Assembly: GCA_963792075.1 (NCBI GenBank)
Contig: CAWBUW010000001.1
Location: forward strand, 124,001 to 188,000
DNA: 64,000 bases
Reading direction: 5' to 3'
DNA from: CAWBUW01 sp963792075
GTDB lineage: Bacteria; Chloroflexota; Anaerolineae; Anaerolineales; UBA4823
Under the pieces are notes generated by a model. That model searched no databases. It saw only the letters and a program-made list of their open reading frames with translations, and was not told the origin of the DNA. A program made the position numbers and the translations under genes. Positions 1 through 8,442 of this stretch are shown here, in pieces (positions within the stretch are counted from its first letter, which is position 1; each line of letters begins with the position of its first letter).

Positions 1-522
1 CACTCGGTACACACGGCGTTGCGAGCGGCAGCGGTGGGCCTGGTGGAAGGCTTGAACTGGAACGAGATTATCCAGGGGCTGCGTACCAGCACTTCGCAGT
101 TACGCTTGGCGGTGGCTCGCACTGAAAGCGGTGCTTTGTTACTGGATGATACGTACAATGCCTCACCTGAGTCGGTCCTGGCCGCGCTCAACCTGCTGGA
201 GGAACTGGACGGGCGTAAGATCGCGGTCCTAGGGGATATGCTAGAGCTGGGGCAGTACGAGGCGCAAGGCCATGAGATGGTTGGCATTCGCGCGGCCGAA
301 GTCGTCAGCCAACTGGTGACGGTCGGTGAGCGTGGTCGATTGATCGCTGAGGCCGCACACATGGGAGGGCTGGCGGCTGCTGCAATCATACCACTAGAAA
401 CGACTCAGCAAGCTACCGAGTGGCTGAAACAACAGTTAGGGCCGGGTGATGTGGTGTTGGTAAAGGGGTCGCGTGGGATGCGCATGGACCGGATTGTGTC
501 CGCATTGGAGACGGTCGAATGA
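1..522 (+). CDS. murF: MurF, UDP-MurNAc-tripeptide--D-Ala-D-Ala ligase (C-terminal part)
   Basis: This cytoplasmic Mur ligase adds D-Ala-D-Ala to UDP-MurNAc-tripeptide. The gene is cut by the left window edge and reads in frame from base 1 (HSVHTALRAAAVG, the usual MurF motif near the middle/C-terminal junction). About 173 codons remain, mostly the C-terminal domain. Visible family motifs are DDTYNASPES near residue 47, AVLGDMLELG near residue 75, and KGSRGMRMDRIV close to the end. The ATP-binding domain lies outside the window. The stop overlaps the mraY start by 4 bases (ATGA), typical of translational coupling in dcw clusters. The identification is firm. Confidence 0.95.
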   Translation, partial: HSVHTALRAAAVGLVEGLNWNEIIQGLRTSTSQLRLAVARTESGALLLDDTYNASPESVLAALNLLEELDGRKIAVLGDMLELGQYEAQGHEMVGIRAAEVVSQLVTVGERGRLIAEAAHMGGLAAAAIIPLETTQQATEWLKQQLGPGDVVLVKGSRGMRMDRIVSALETVE

Positions 523-1514
523 AAGAGAATTCGATCGCCCTCGCATTATCCGGTTTCAGTTTTATGCTGACCGTGATCTGGGGCCCGCCTCTGCTGCGGG
601 TGCTGCGACATTTAAAAGTTGGTGACAAGATTCGCCTCGAACTGCCGGAGCAGTATTTGACCAAGATGGGCACCCCAACAATGGGAGGAGTTCTCATCCT
701 GCTGCCGGTAGCGTTGATCACCGCACTGTTGAACGCGGTATCGCTGATCGGCTTGACCGTGCTGGGACGCTCGATCCTGGTGCCCTTGGGGGCGATGTTT
801 GCTTATTGTGCGTTAGGTGCGGTAGATGATTGGGAAAAATTACGCGGCATACGGCATGCAGGCGAGGGGATGAGCGGCCGGGTGAAGTTTGCCATTCAGG
901 TGGGGTTGGCGCTCGTGATCGCGCTGGCAGTCCGCTACCTGCTCGATGCGCCTGAAATTTACCTGCCGGTATTGAATGTGGAACTTTCACTGGGAATCTG
1001 GTACATCCCGGTGGCAGTATTTATTATCGTGGCGTCTGCAAACGCGATTAATTTCACGGATGGGCTGGATGGGTTGGCCGGGCTGATCTCGGCCACAGCC
1101 TTTGCGGTGTACGGTTTCATCGCGTTAAATCAGGGACAGGTTTACCTGGCTCGTTTTTGCTTCACGGTAGTAGGCGCTTTATTTGGGTTCTTATGGTTCA
1201 ATGTACACCCTGCGCAGCTTTTCATGGGCGATACGGGTTCGCTGCCATTGGGAGCAGCGCTCGGGGTGGTGGCCTTGATGACCGGACAGTGGCTGTTGTT
1301 GCCGCTGGTGGTCATCATTCCGGTAAGCGAAACGGTGAGTGTCATTATTCAGGTTCTTTATTTCAAGCTGACGAAAGGCAAGCGTTTTTTCAAGATGGCG
1401 CCGCTACACTACCATTTTCAGCTTTTGGGTTTAAGTGAAACCCAAATTGTGCAGCGGTTCTGGTTGATCAGTTTGATCGCGGCGATGCTGGCAATTGCAC
1501 TGGCGATGGCGTAA
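519..1514 (+). CDS. mraY: MraY, phospho-MurNAc-pentapeptide transferase
   Basis: This integral membrane enzyme transfers phospho-MurNAc-pentapeptide from UDP to undecaprenyl phosphate, making lipid I. The protein has 331 residues, close to the family norm, with about ten hydrophobic segments. Signature motifs are KMGTPTMGG (about 49-57), NFTDGLDGLAG (about 178-188, the Mg-binding aspartates), FMGDTGSLPLG (about 234-244) and PLHYHFQLLG with SETQIVQRFW near the C-terminus. The start ATG overlaps the murF stop. murD follows after 24 bases with an AGAGGAT ribosome-binding site. Identification is certain from motif set and neighbourhood. Confidence 0.98.
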   Translation: MKENSIALALSGFSFMLTVIWGPPLLRVLRHLKVGDKIRLELPEQYLTKMGTPTMGGVLILLPVALITALLNAVSLIGLTVLGRSILVPLGAMFAYCALGAVDDWEKLRGIRHAGEGMSGRVKFAIQVGLALVIALAVRYLLDAPEIYLPVLNVELSLGIWYIPVAVFIIVASANAINFTDGLDGLAGLISATAFAVYGFIALNQGQVYLARFCFTVVGALFGFLWFNVHPAQLFMGDTGSLPLGAALGVVALMTGQWLLLPLVVIIPVSETVSVIIQVLYFKLTKGKRFFKMAPLHYHFQLLGLSETQIVQRFWLISLIAAMLAIALAMA

Positions 1515-1538
1515 AGATGGTACTTTGCGAGAGGATGT

Positions 1539-2981
1539 ATGACGAAGTGGCAGGGTAAGAAAGTTCTGGTGATTGGGGCCGCCCGGCAGGGTGTAGCACT
1601 GGCGCGTTACCTGGCGGGTGAAGGCGCGCGGGTGATCTTGAACGATCAGCGCCCGTTGGACCAGCTCCAGGACGCCCAGTGGGCATTGCAGGGCTTGCCA
1701 GTAGAATGGGTGGCCGGCGGCCATCCATTGAGTGTTCTGGAGGGCGTGCAGATGGTGTGCCTTTCAGGGGGGGTGCCCTTGACGCTGCCCCTGGTGCAAG
1801 AAGCGCTGCGCCTGGGTATGTACCTGTCAAATGATTTACAGATTTTCATGGAAGTAGCGCCTTGCCGGGTGATTGGCATTACAGGCTCGGCAGGCAAGAC
1901 AACCACGACCACTCTCGTGGGGCGGATTGCACAGCAAACGATAGCCATGAAAGATGAAGCCGGACCAGGATTTTATCCCAGCCATGCTTGGGTTGGGGGC
2001 AATATTGGGAACCCCTTGATCAGCGGTTTAGACGAGATGCAAGGGAATGATCTGGTGGTGATGGAGTTGTCCAGCTTCCAACTGGAACTGATGAGCCTGG
2101 CTCCGCAGGTCGGGGTGGTGTTGAATATCACGCCGAACCACTTGGACAGGCATGCGAACATGCAGGAATATATCGACGCAAAAGCCCATCTGATTGAATA
2201 CCAGCTTGCTCTGCGCCCGGATTGGCCCTGTGCAGCGGTGCTTGGGTTGGAGGATGCTAACACCTGGGCGTTGCGCGACCGTGCTCGTGGTGCGATCTGG
2301 ACCTTTGGGCATGACCTGGCAGCAGAGCGCTTTCCAGGCACTTTTATCAAAGATGAGTGGCTGAACTTGTGGGACGGAGAGCAAGAACAGGCTATTATGC
2401 CGCGCTCCAGCATCCAACTGCGTGGGGAGCATAATCTGCTGAATGTACTGGCAGCCTGTGCGACCAGCGCCGCAGTCGGTTTGCCTGTAGGGGCGATGAG
2501 GGCGGGCGTGGTTGGATTCACGGGCGTGCCGCACCGGCTCGAGTTTGTTCGCACCTGGGGAGGGGCAGCCTGGTATAACGATTCGATTGCCACGGCTCCG
2601 GAGCGTTCGATGGCAGACCTGCGGTCCTTTAATGAACCGATTGTTTTATTGGCAGGCGGGCGGGACAAGAAGCTGCCCTGGGAAGATTTCGCCCGGCTGG
2701 TACACGAGCGTGTGGATCACCTGATTTTGTTTGGCGAAGCGGCGCCGAAAATCCACAAAGCCGTGCTCGATTATGGTGGCACGGCGGAGAGCCGGCGGCC
2801 CTATACCCTGAAGGTTTGTGCAGGTTTACAGGAGGCAGTACAAGCTGCAGCAGAGGTGGTACAAGCCGGTGATGTAGTGCTGCTGGCGCCAGGCGGTACG
2901 AGTTTTGATGAATTCCACGATTTTGAGGAACGTGGGGAGGCATTAAAAAATGGGTACGAGAGCTTTTATAGAGTTAGGTGA
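1539..2981 (+). CDS. murD: MurD, UDP-MurNAc-L-alanine--D-glutamate ligase
   Basis: This cytoplasmic Mur ligase adds D-glutamate to UDP-MurNAc-L-Ala. It has 480 residues, slightly longer than usual (about 440-450). An N-terminal Rossmann-like domain is seen in VLVIGAARQGVALARYLA. The ATP P-loop is GSAGKTTTTT around residue 117-126. NITPNHLDRH around residue 200 is the central-domain motif, and LLAPGGTSFDEFHDFEERG is the C-terminal domain motif. The extra length lies partly between the P-loop and VGGNIGNPL. The 3' end overlaps the proposed ftsW start by 32 bases. Confidence 0.97.
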   Translation: MTKWQGKKVLVIGAARQGVALARYLAGEGARVILNDQRPLDQLQDAQWALQGLPVEWVAGGHPLSVLEGVQMVCLSGGVPLTLPLVQEALRLGMYLSNDLQIFMEVAPCRVIGITGSAGKTTTTTLVGRIAQQTIAMKDEAGPGFYPSHAWVGGNIGNPLISGLDEMQGNDLVVMELSSFQLELMSLAPQVGVVLNITPNHLDRHANMQEYIDAKAHLIEYQLALRPDWPCAAVLGLEDANTWALRDRARGAIWTFGHDLAAERFPGTFIKDEWLNLWDGEQEQAIMPRSSIQLRGEHNLLNVLAACATSAAVGLPVGAMRAGVVGFTGVPHRLEFVRTWGGAAWYNDSIATAPERSMADLRSFNEPIVLLAGGRDKKLPWEDFARLVHERVDHLILFGEAAPKIHKAVLDYGGTAESRRPYTLKVCAGLQEAVQAAAEVVQAGDVVLLAPGGTSFDEFHDFEERGEALKNGYESFYRVR

Positions 2982-4224
2982 ACGGTTGGGGATTCTGCCA
3001 GCCGATCGCGAGGCGCGCCGCCCGATCGGGTTGGGGATTGATGTTCCTCTGTTGTTAATCACACTAACACTGTTGATTTTGGGGCTCGTTATGGTGTACT
3101 CCGCAAGCTGGGATTTTTCATACCAGCAGTATGGTGATCCCGTCTATACTTTCCGCCGCCAGGTCAACTGGATACTTCTGGGCATATGCTCCTTTGTGGT
3201 CATGTCTGTGGTGAATTACCGCTGGTGGTCCAGGTTGGCACTGCCACTGATGGGGGTCACTGTGCTCATGCTGGCGATGGTGCTCTTCCTGAAAGATACC
3301 CGCTTCGGCGCCTCGCGCTCACTCCTGGGAGGGTCCTACCAGCCTTCGGAATTGGCTAAGTTAATGATCGTGATCTATCTCTCTGTATGGTTGTATAACA
3401 AGCGGGATCAATTGAAAGATATCAGTTTAGGGCTGGTCCCATTAGCTACAATTTTGGGCCTTGTGGGCGCCTTGATCCTGAAGCAGCCGGACCTGAGTGC
3501 TGCAGTGACTGTGATGTTGTTGGGGGGCATGCTTTTCTTCCTGGCCGGTGGCGATCTGAAGCAGATCACAATCTTGCTTGGCCTGGGCATCCTGGTAGGC
3601 TTTATTATCGTCACTTCTGGAATCTTCCCCACCGGGCGTGAGCGTTTTGACTCTTTCTGGGCGGGCATTCAGGATTTAATGGCTTCTTCAGGCCACGTGC
3701 TCCGTTCGATTGAGGCTTTTGCGCGCGGAGGCTGGTTCGGGGTGGGGATTGGCAAGGGCATGACAAAGCTTACGGGCCTGCCCTTCCCGCACACGGATAG
3801 TATTTTTGCAGTGATCGGTGAAGAGACGGGAGTGGTTGGTACCGTGGGGCTGGTTCTGCTTTATGTCGGCTTGATGTGGCGGGGGTTGGTGATTTCTCGC
3901 AACGCCCAGGATGGGCTTGGGCGGCTGCTGGCTGGCGGTCTTGTTTTTTGGGTTGTGATTGAGGCCTGTATCAACATGGCAGTGATGATCGGGCTGCTGC
4001 CGTTTGCGGGGAATGCGCTGCCTCTGATCAGCTCTGGCGGCTCGAGCATGTTGGTGACGCTGACTGGGCTGGGGATTGTCATGAACGTGGCGCGGCAAAG
4101 CCAGAGTAAAAAAGAGATTGAAGAAAGGACATTTAATGCGGTTGTTGATCTGCGCGGGCGGGACCGGCGGCGGCGTGTATCCGGCGCTGGCGGTGCTGCA
4201 AGCGCTGGAATCCGGCGACGGTGA
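2950..4224 (+). CDS. ftsW: FtsW, SEDS lipid II polymerase/division protein
   Basis: FtsW is the SEDS-family glycosyltransferase that polymerises lipid II at the septum with a class B PBP. The protein has 424 residues and about ten membrane segments. SEDS motifs are MVYSAS early, GGSYQPSELAKL (usual QPSE motif), FPHTDSIFAVIGEE with the key acidic residues, and a C-terminal LPLISSGGSSML. The ATG at 2950 has GGGGAGG nine bases upstream, inside murD. The last ~29 residues are very arginine-rich and lie within the first 89 bases of murG, so this tail may be shaped by the murG frame. RodA is an alternative, but the dcw position favours FtsW. Confidence 0.95.
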   Translation: MGTRAFIELGERLGILPADREARRPIGLGIDVPLLLITLTLLILGLVMVYSASWDFSYQQYGDPVYTFRRQVNWILLGICSFVVMSVVNYRWWSRLALPLMGVTVLMLAMVLFLKDTRFGASRSLLGGSYQPSELAKLMIVIYLSVWLYNKRDQLKDISLGLVPLATILGLVGALILKQPDLSAAVTVMLLGGMLFFLAGGDLKQITILLGLGILVGFIIVTSGIFPTGRERFDSFWAGIQDLMASSGHVLRSIEAFARGGWFGVGIGKGMTKLTGLPFPHTDSIFAVIGEETGVVGTVGLVLLYVGLMWRGLVISRNAQDGLGRLLAGGLVFWVVIEACINMAVMIGLLPFAGNALPLISSGGSSMLVTLTGLGIVMNVARQSQSKKEIEERTFNAVVDLRGRDRRRRVSGAGGAASAGIRRR

Positions 4225-5305
4225 AAACGCCGGGCGTGAGCACTCGGCTGCCGGGCTGGCAGCTCTGTGGGTCGGTGCAGAGGATGGCATGGAGAAAGCT
4301 TTGATCCAGCGCACCGGGGCAACGATGACTCACGCCTTGCCGTTTGAGGCGATCCCGGCCGCAGGTGTGCACGGGGTAGGGTTGCGCGCCCTGCCTGGGA
4401 ACCTGTTCCACCTGGCGCGTGGGTTGCTGGCCTCCCTGCGCATCCTGCGCCGCTTTCGCCCGGATGTGCTGCTCTTCACGGGTGGGTATGTCGCTGTGCC
4501 GATGGCGGTAGCCGCGCGACTGCCTCAGCCCGGCCTGCGGAGGCCGCGCAGCCTGGCTTACGTGCCGGATATAGAACCTGGGCTGGCTCTCAAAGTGATT
4601 GCCCGCATTGCGGATCGCGTTGCAGCCAGTACGGAAGATACGCAAAAATTCTTTCCGGCCGGCCGGAAAGTGACGGCGACGGGTTATCCCCTGCGGCCAG
4701 ATTTATGCGCCTGGGATAAAGCAGCCGCACGCGAGGCTTTGGGTCTGGCATCGGATTGGCCCACTTTGCTGGTCATCGGTGGCAGCAAAGGCGCGCGTTC
4801 CATCAACCAGGCTTTAATGGCGATCTTGCCAGAGCTGTTGGAAGCGATGCAGGTGGTCCATATCAGCGGCCAATTGGATTGGCCCGATGTGCAGGCGAAA
4901 GCCCAGGCGTTGCCTCCCACTTTGGCCGTGCGTTACCACGCCTACGCTTACCTGCACGGGGAAATGGGCGCTGCATTGGCTGCTGCAGACCTGGCTGTCT
5001 CCCGCGCCGGAGCTTCCTGCCTGGGAGAATTTCCGTATTTTGGTCTGCCGGCGATCCTGGTGCCTTATCCACACGCCTGGCGGTACCAGCGTGTGAATGC
5101 AGAATACCTGACTCAACGCCAGGCCGCAGTGCTCCTGCCCGATGGCGAGCTGCCTGCACGGCTGCTGCCTTTGGTGCGAGAGCTGATGGCGGACCCTGCT
5201 CGCCGGGAAACCATGCGGCGAGCGCTGCAAGGCCTGAACCGGCCTGACGCGGCGCAAAAACTGGCGGGGATGTTGCAGGCAATGGCTGGAATGGAGACGA
5301 AATAA
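4136..5305 (+). CDS. murG: MurG, lipid II-forming GlcNAc transferase
   Basis: MurG adds GlcNAc to lipid I at the inner face of the membrane, giving lipid II (GT28 family, GT-B fold). It has 389 residues. The N-terminal G-loop is ICAGGTGGGVYPALAV (about residues 5-20). The second domain carries VIGGSKGARSIN, and SRAGASCLGEF with GLPAILVPYPHA is the UDP-GlcNAc-binding region. The ATG at 4136 is chosen because GAAAGGA lies a few bases before it and the protein then begins MRLLICAGG. A TTG 18 bases upstream is in frame but less likely. The N-terminal segment contains a run between residues 20 and 40 (ESGDGENAGREHSAAG) not usual for the family. Confidence 0.96.
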   Translation: MRLLICAGGTGGGVYPALAVLQALESGDGENAGREHSAAGLAALWVGAEDGMEKALIQRTGATMTHALPFEAIPAAGVHGVGLRALPGNLFHLARGLLASLRILRRFRPDVLLFTGGYVAVPMAVAARLPQPGLRRPRSLAYVPDIEPGLALKVIARIADRVAASTEDTQKFFPAGRKVTATGYPLRPDLCAWDKAAAREALGLASDWPTLLVIGGSKGARSINQALMAILPELLEAMQVVHISGQLDWPDVQAKAQALPPTLAVRYHAYAYLHGEMGAALAAADLAVSRAGASCLGEFPYFGLPAILVPYPHAWRYQRVNAEYLTQRQAAVLLPDGELPARLLPLVRELMADPARRETMRRALQGLNRPDAAQKLAGMLQAMAGMETK

Positions 5306-5306
5306 T

Positions 5307-5849
5307 ATGGTCAGTCTGGCATTCCTCTTTTATCTGCTTATTCTGATTTTTGCCATCGTGGGGTTGATGCGCGGTTGGGCGCGCGAGCTGCTGGTGACAT
5401 TTGCCGTCATTCTGGCGATTTTTATTATTTTCATCCTGGAGACACTCCTGCCGCAGTTCTTTACCTCGCTGAATGAGTTGGGCGCGAAGGCTTATTTCTG
5501 GTTCCGCTCGATGATTTTGATGGTGCTTGTATTCTTTGGCTACCAGACTCCGAATATGCCGAAACTTGCCGGCGCACGTTTTGCACGTGAACGCCTGGCA
5601 GATTCACTGCTGGGGCTGGTGCTGGGTGCTGTGAACGGTTACCTGGTGATCGGTACGCTCTGGTACTACATGCACGTCGCCATGTATCCTTTCCCCACCA
5701 TGATCTTACCGCCCAACTACCCCGGGAATCCATTCCCGGAGCTTTCGATGAACTTGATCAAATACTTGCCGCCGGTGTGGTTGACCGGCACGCCACTGTA
5801 CGTCGTGGTCGCCATTGCGTTCGCATTTGTGATTGTTGTGTTGATTTAA
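5307..5849 (+). CDS. CvpA-like membrane protein
   Basis: This 180-residue protein has four hydrophobic segments (about 5-30, 30-50, 95-115 and 158-180). A CvpA-like pattern is visible: RGWARELLVTF near the start and LLGLVLGAVNGYLVIGTLW in the middle. CvpA-family proteins are membrane proteins tied to colicin V production and envelope stress; their biochemical role is unsettled. It starts one base after the murG stop, and its stop abuts the murC start, so it is fully inside the dcw operon. Family assignment is moderate because it rests on pattern rather than a long conserved motif. Confidence 0.65.
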   Translation: MVSLAFLFYLLILIFAIVGLMRGWARELLVTFAVILAIFIIFILETLLPQFFTSLNELGAKAYFWFRSMILMVLVFFGYQTPNMPKLAGARFARERLADSLLGLVLGAVNGYLVIGTLWYYMHVAMYPFPTMILPPNYPGNPFPELSMNLIKYLPPVWLTGTPLYVVVAIAFAFVIVVLI

Positions 5850-7268
5850 ATGAAAAAGTCTGTGCATTTTATCGGGATTGGTGGAACAGGGCTGTCGGCG
5901 ATTGCCCGCCTGCTGCTGGAAAGCGGCTGGCAGGTGAGCGGCTCCGACCGGCAGCTATCTCCACTGGCACTAGCGCTGCGAGATTCCGGGGCGCGAGTGT
6001 TCGTTGGCCATGCTGCCGAGAATGTCGCCGGGGTAGACCTGGTTATCCGCTCGTCTGCAGTTGGCGATGACAACCCCGAAGTGCAAGCCGCGCGGGCGGC
6101 AGGCATTCCTGTGCTCAAGCGGGCGGATTTCTTGGGCGAGTTGATGGCCGATCGTTTTGGGATCGCGGTCGCCGGAAGCCATGGTAAAACCACCACCACC
6201 GCCATGATCGCCTGGATGTTGAAGGCCCTGGGCCAGGATCCATCCTTCATCATTGGCGGGACTTCCACCGACCTGGGCAGCAATGCGAGCCTGGGGCATG
6301 GCGTATATTTCGTCATTGAAGCGGATGAGTACGACCGCATGTTCCTTGGCCTGCAGCCCATGATTGCCGTGGTAACAAACGTGGAGCACGATCATCCGGA
6401 TTGCTATCCCACCCCGGAAGATTTTTACCAGGCTTTCCTGGCCTTCACCCGGCGCATCCAGTTGGGTGGCCGCTTGTTGGTGTGTGCGGACGACCCGGGC
6501 GCAGCCCGCCTGGCCAATGAAGCTGCCCGCGAGGGCCTGCAGGTGCTGCGCTATGGCGTAGAAGCGGCAGACTGTGATTATTGGACACAGGCGATGGACG
6601 CCCGCCCGGAAGGCTTTGCTTTCGCCGCGGAATATATGGACGACGACCTGGCCCAGGTAGCCCTGCAGGTCCCTGGGATGCATAACGCTCGCAACGCCCT
6701 GGCTGCGCTGGCAGTGGCTCACCAGTGTGGGTTGGATGTGCACGCTGCGGCTCAGGCCTTAGGCCGGTTCCATGGTACCGGGCGGCGTTTTGACTTGCGT
6801 GGGACGAAGGCCGGGGTGACGGTGATCGATGATTATGGCCATCACCCGACTGAAATTCAGGCGACTTTGCAGGCGGTGCGCCAGCGTTTCCCTGGACAAC
6901 CGGTCTGGGCTGTGTGGCAGCCTCACACGTACTCGCGCACGCAGATGCTCTTCGATGCTTTCGCGGGGGCTTTTACCCTGGCAGACCACGTGGTCGTGAC
7001 CGAGGTTTTCGCCTCACGCGAGACGGCTGCTATTGGCAGTTTTTCGGCGGCGCAAATCGTACAGGCCATGCAGCCTGCGGATGCATATTTCACCCCCGGT
7101 TTATCTCAAGCCGCAGAATTTTTGTCAACCCGCTTGCAGGCGGGTGATGTCTTGATCGTTTTTTCTGCCGGGGATGCCGATCAGATCAGCGCGCAGATCC
7201 TGGCGTACCTGGACAGCAGAACCAGGGTCAATCGAGTTGGCTACATAAAAGAGGAGGAAACCAAATGA
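5850..7268 (+). CDS. murC: MurC, UDP-N-acetylmuramate--L-alanine ligase
   Basis: MurC adds the first amino acid, L-alanine, to UDP-MurNAc in the cytoplasm. It has 472 residues, normal for the family. The N-terminal nucleotide-binding motif is FIGIGGTGLSAIARLL, the P-loop is GSHGKTTTTAMIAW (about 109-122), EADEYDRMFL follows, and the C-terminal domain carries DDYGHHPTEIQATL and WAVWQPHTYSRTQ. The start is immediately after the CvpA-like stop. The stop overlaps the next small gene by 4 bases. The assignment is certain. Confidence 0.98.
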   Translation: MKKSVHFIGIGGTGLSAIARLLLESGWQVSGSDRQLSPLALALRDSGARVFVGHAAENVAGVDLVIRSSAVGDDNPEVQAARAAGIPVLKRADFLGELMADRFGIAVAGSHGKTTTTAMIAWMLKALGQDPSFIIGGTSTDLGSNASLGHGVYFVIEADEYDRMFLGLQPMIAVVTNVEHDHPDCYPTPEDFYQAFLAFTRRIQLGGRLLVCADDPGAARLANEAAREGLQVLRYGVEAADCDYWTQAMDARPEGFAFAAEYMDDDLAQVALQVPGMHNARNALAALAVAHQCGLDVHAAAQALGRFHGTGRRFDLRGTKAGVTVIDDYGHHPTEIQATLQAVRQRFPGQPVWAVWQPHTYSRTQMLFDAFAGAFTLADHVVVTEVFASRETAAIGSFSAAQIVQAMQPADAYFTPGLSQAAEFLSTRLQAGDVLIVFSAGDADQISAQILAYLDSRTRVNRVGYIKEEETK

Positions 7269-7480
7269 ACAAGAAAGCTCAACCTAAGATGATTGTACGG
7301 GCGCCCGAAAAGCCCCGCGTCTTTGAGGGAAATACTGTAGCGATCCAATCGCTGCGCATGATTGCCGCGCCAAACCCCAAGGATGATCTCTCGGATGCGG
7401 AGCTGGAGCAGATCTGCCGAGACCCGCTTCAATCCTCAGACATGATCCGCTACTTGATCGATTTTGTCAAGAAACTGTAA
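7265..7480 (+). CDS. Small unknown protein between murC and murB
   Basis: This 71-residue soluble protein is coupled to murC by an ATGA overlap and has GAGGAGGAAACC, a strong ribosome-binding site, just upstream. The sequence is basic at the N-terminus (MNKKAQPKMIVRAPEKP), with a C-terminal part rich in acidic and hydrophobic residues (DDLSDAELEQICR, IRYLIDFVKKL) that probably forms helices. There is no signal peptide, membrane segment or metal motif. I do not recognise a family. Its conserved spacing within a tight cell-wall operon argues that it is real and may act in envelope synthesis or division, but that is inference. Confidence 0.75.
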   Translation: MNKKAQPKMIVRAPEKPRVFEGNTVAIQSLRMIAAPNPKDDLSDAELEQICRDPLQSSDMIRYLIDFVKKL

Positions 7481-7494
7481 GAGGCTTGAAAGAA

Positions 7495-8442
7495 GTGAAC
7501 CTTCCGTTGGATGAGATGTACCAGGTTTTTGGTGAGCGGCTGGAAGAACATGCCCCGCTGGCTCGCCTGACTTCGGCGCGTCTTGGTGGTCCAGCGGACG
7601 TTTTGTTGGCGGTGCATTCAGCCGCTGAGCTGGCCCAGGCAGCCTCCTGGCTTTGGGAGCGCGACTTGCCTTATTTGCTGCTGGGGGGTGGGTCGAATGT
7701 CTTGGTCAGTGACCTGGGTGTGCGCGGGGTGGTGGTGCTGAACCGGGCACGGCGCGTGCAGTTCGATTTAAATGCTGACACGCCTGGTGTATGGGCGGAG
7801 TCTGGAGCCAATTTCGGCCTGATCGCCCGCCAGGCTGCTGGTCACGGACTGGCGGGGCTGGAATGGGCAGCAGGTATTCCGGGTACGCTGGGTGGGGCGG
7901 TCGTTGGCAACGCCGGCGCGCACGGTGCGGATATGGCTGGCAGCCTGGTGATGGCAAAGATCTTGCAACATAGCCAACACGAGACAGCCGGTATCAACTC
8001 CCTCAGCGGCGAAGAGTGGGCATCAGACCGGCTGGGATACACGTATCGCAGCAGCTTGCTCAAGCAGAATCCTGGACAATATGTGGTGTTGGCGGCAAAG
8101 CTGAGATTGGAACGGAGTACGCAACAAGCAGTGCAAGAGAAGATGGATGTATTCACGGCGCAGCGCCAACGCACGCAGCCTGCCGGGGCTACGCTGGGTT
8201 CGATGTTCAAGAACCCTGCCGGGGATTTCGCTGGGCGACTGATTGATGTGGCTGGATTGAAGGGTACCACGGTTGGGGATGCTGAAATCAGCCAGCAGCA
8301 CGGAAATTTCTTCGTCAACCGGGGGCAGGCTACAGCAGCAGACATTTCTGCTTTGATCGAACTGGCACAACGGGTAGTTTTTGAGCAGTCGGGGATTCAC
8401 CTGGAACTGGAGATTGAGCGGATCGGGGACTGGCGGGCATGA
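7495..8442 (+). CDS. murB: MurB, UDP-N-acetylenolpyruvoylglucosamine reductase
   Basis: MurB is the FAD-dependent reductase that turns UDP-GlcNAc-enolpyruvate into UDP-MurNAc. The protein has about 315 residues. Motifs are LLGGGSNVLVSD (FAD-binding), EWAAGIPGTLGGAVVGNAGAHG, the YRSS tyrosine, GSMFKNP carrying the catalytic serine region, and AGLKG/HGNFFVNRG near the end. It fits the type II form, lacking the long insertion of E. coli MurB. GTG at 7495 is preferred because AAGAGG lies 10 bases upstream; TTG at 7486 is the alternative. The stop overlaps ddl. Confidence 0.95.
   Translation: MNLPLDEMYQVFGERLEEHAPLARLTSARLGGPADVLLAVHSAAELAQAASWLWERDLPYLLLGGGSNVLVSDLGVRGVVVLNRARRVQFDLNADTPGVWAESGANFGLIARQAAGHGLAGLEWAAGIPGTLGGAVVGNAGAHGADMAGSLVMAKILQHSQHETAGINSLSGEEWASDRLGYTYRSSLLKQNPGQYVVLAAKLRLERSTQQAVQEKMDVFTAQRQRTQPAGATLGSMFKNPAGDFAGRLIDVAGLKGTTVGDAEISQQHGNFFVNRGQATAADISALIELAQRVVFEQSGIHLELEIERIGDWRA

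Noticed and set aside
5970..6743. 257-codon frame on the minus strand inside murC
   Set aside because: It is antisense to an intact, motif-rich murC and has no recognisable domain or ribosome-binding site.
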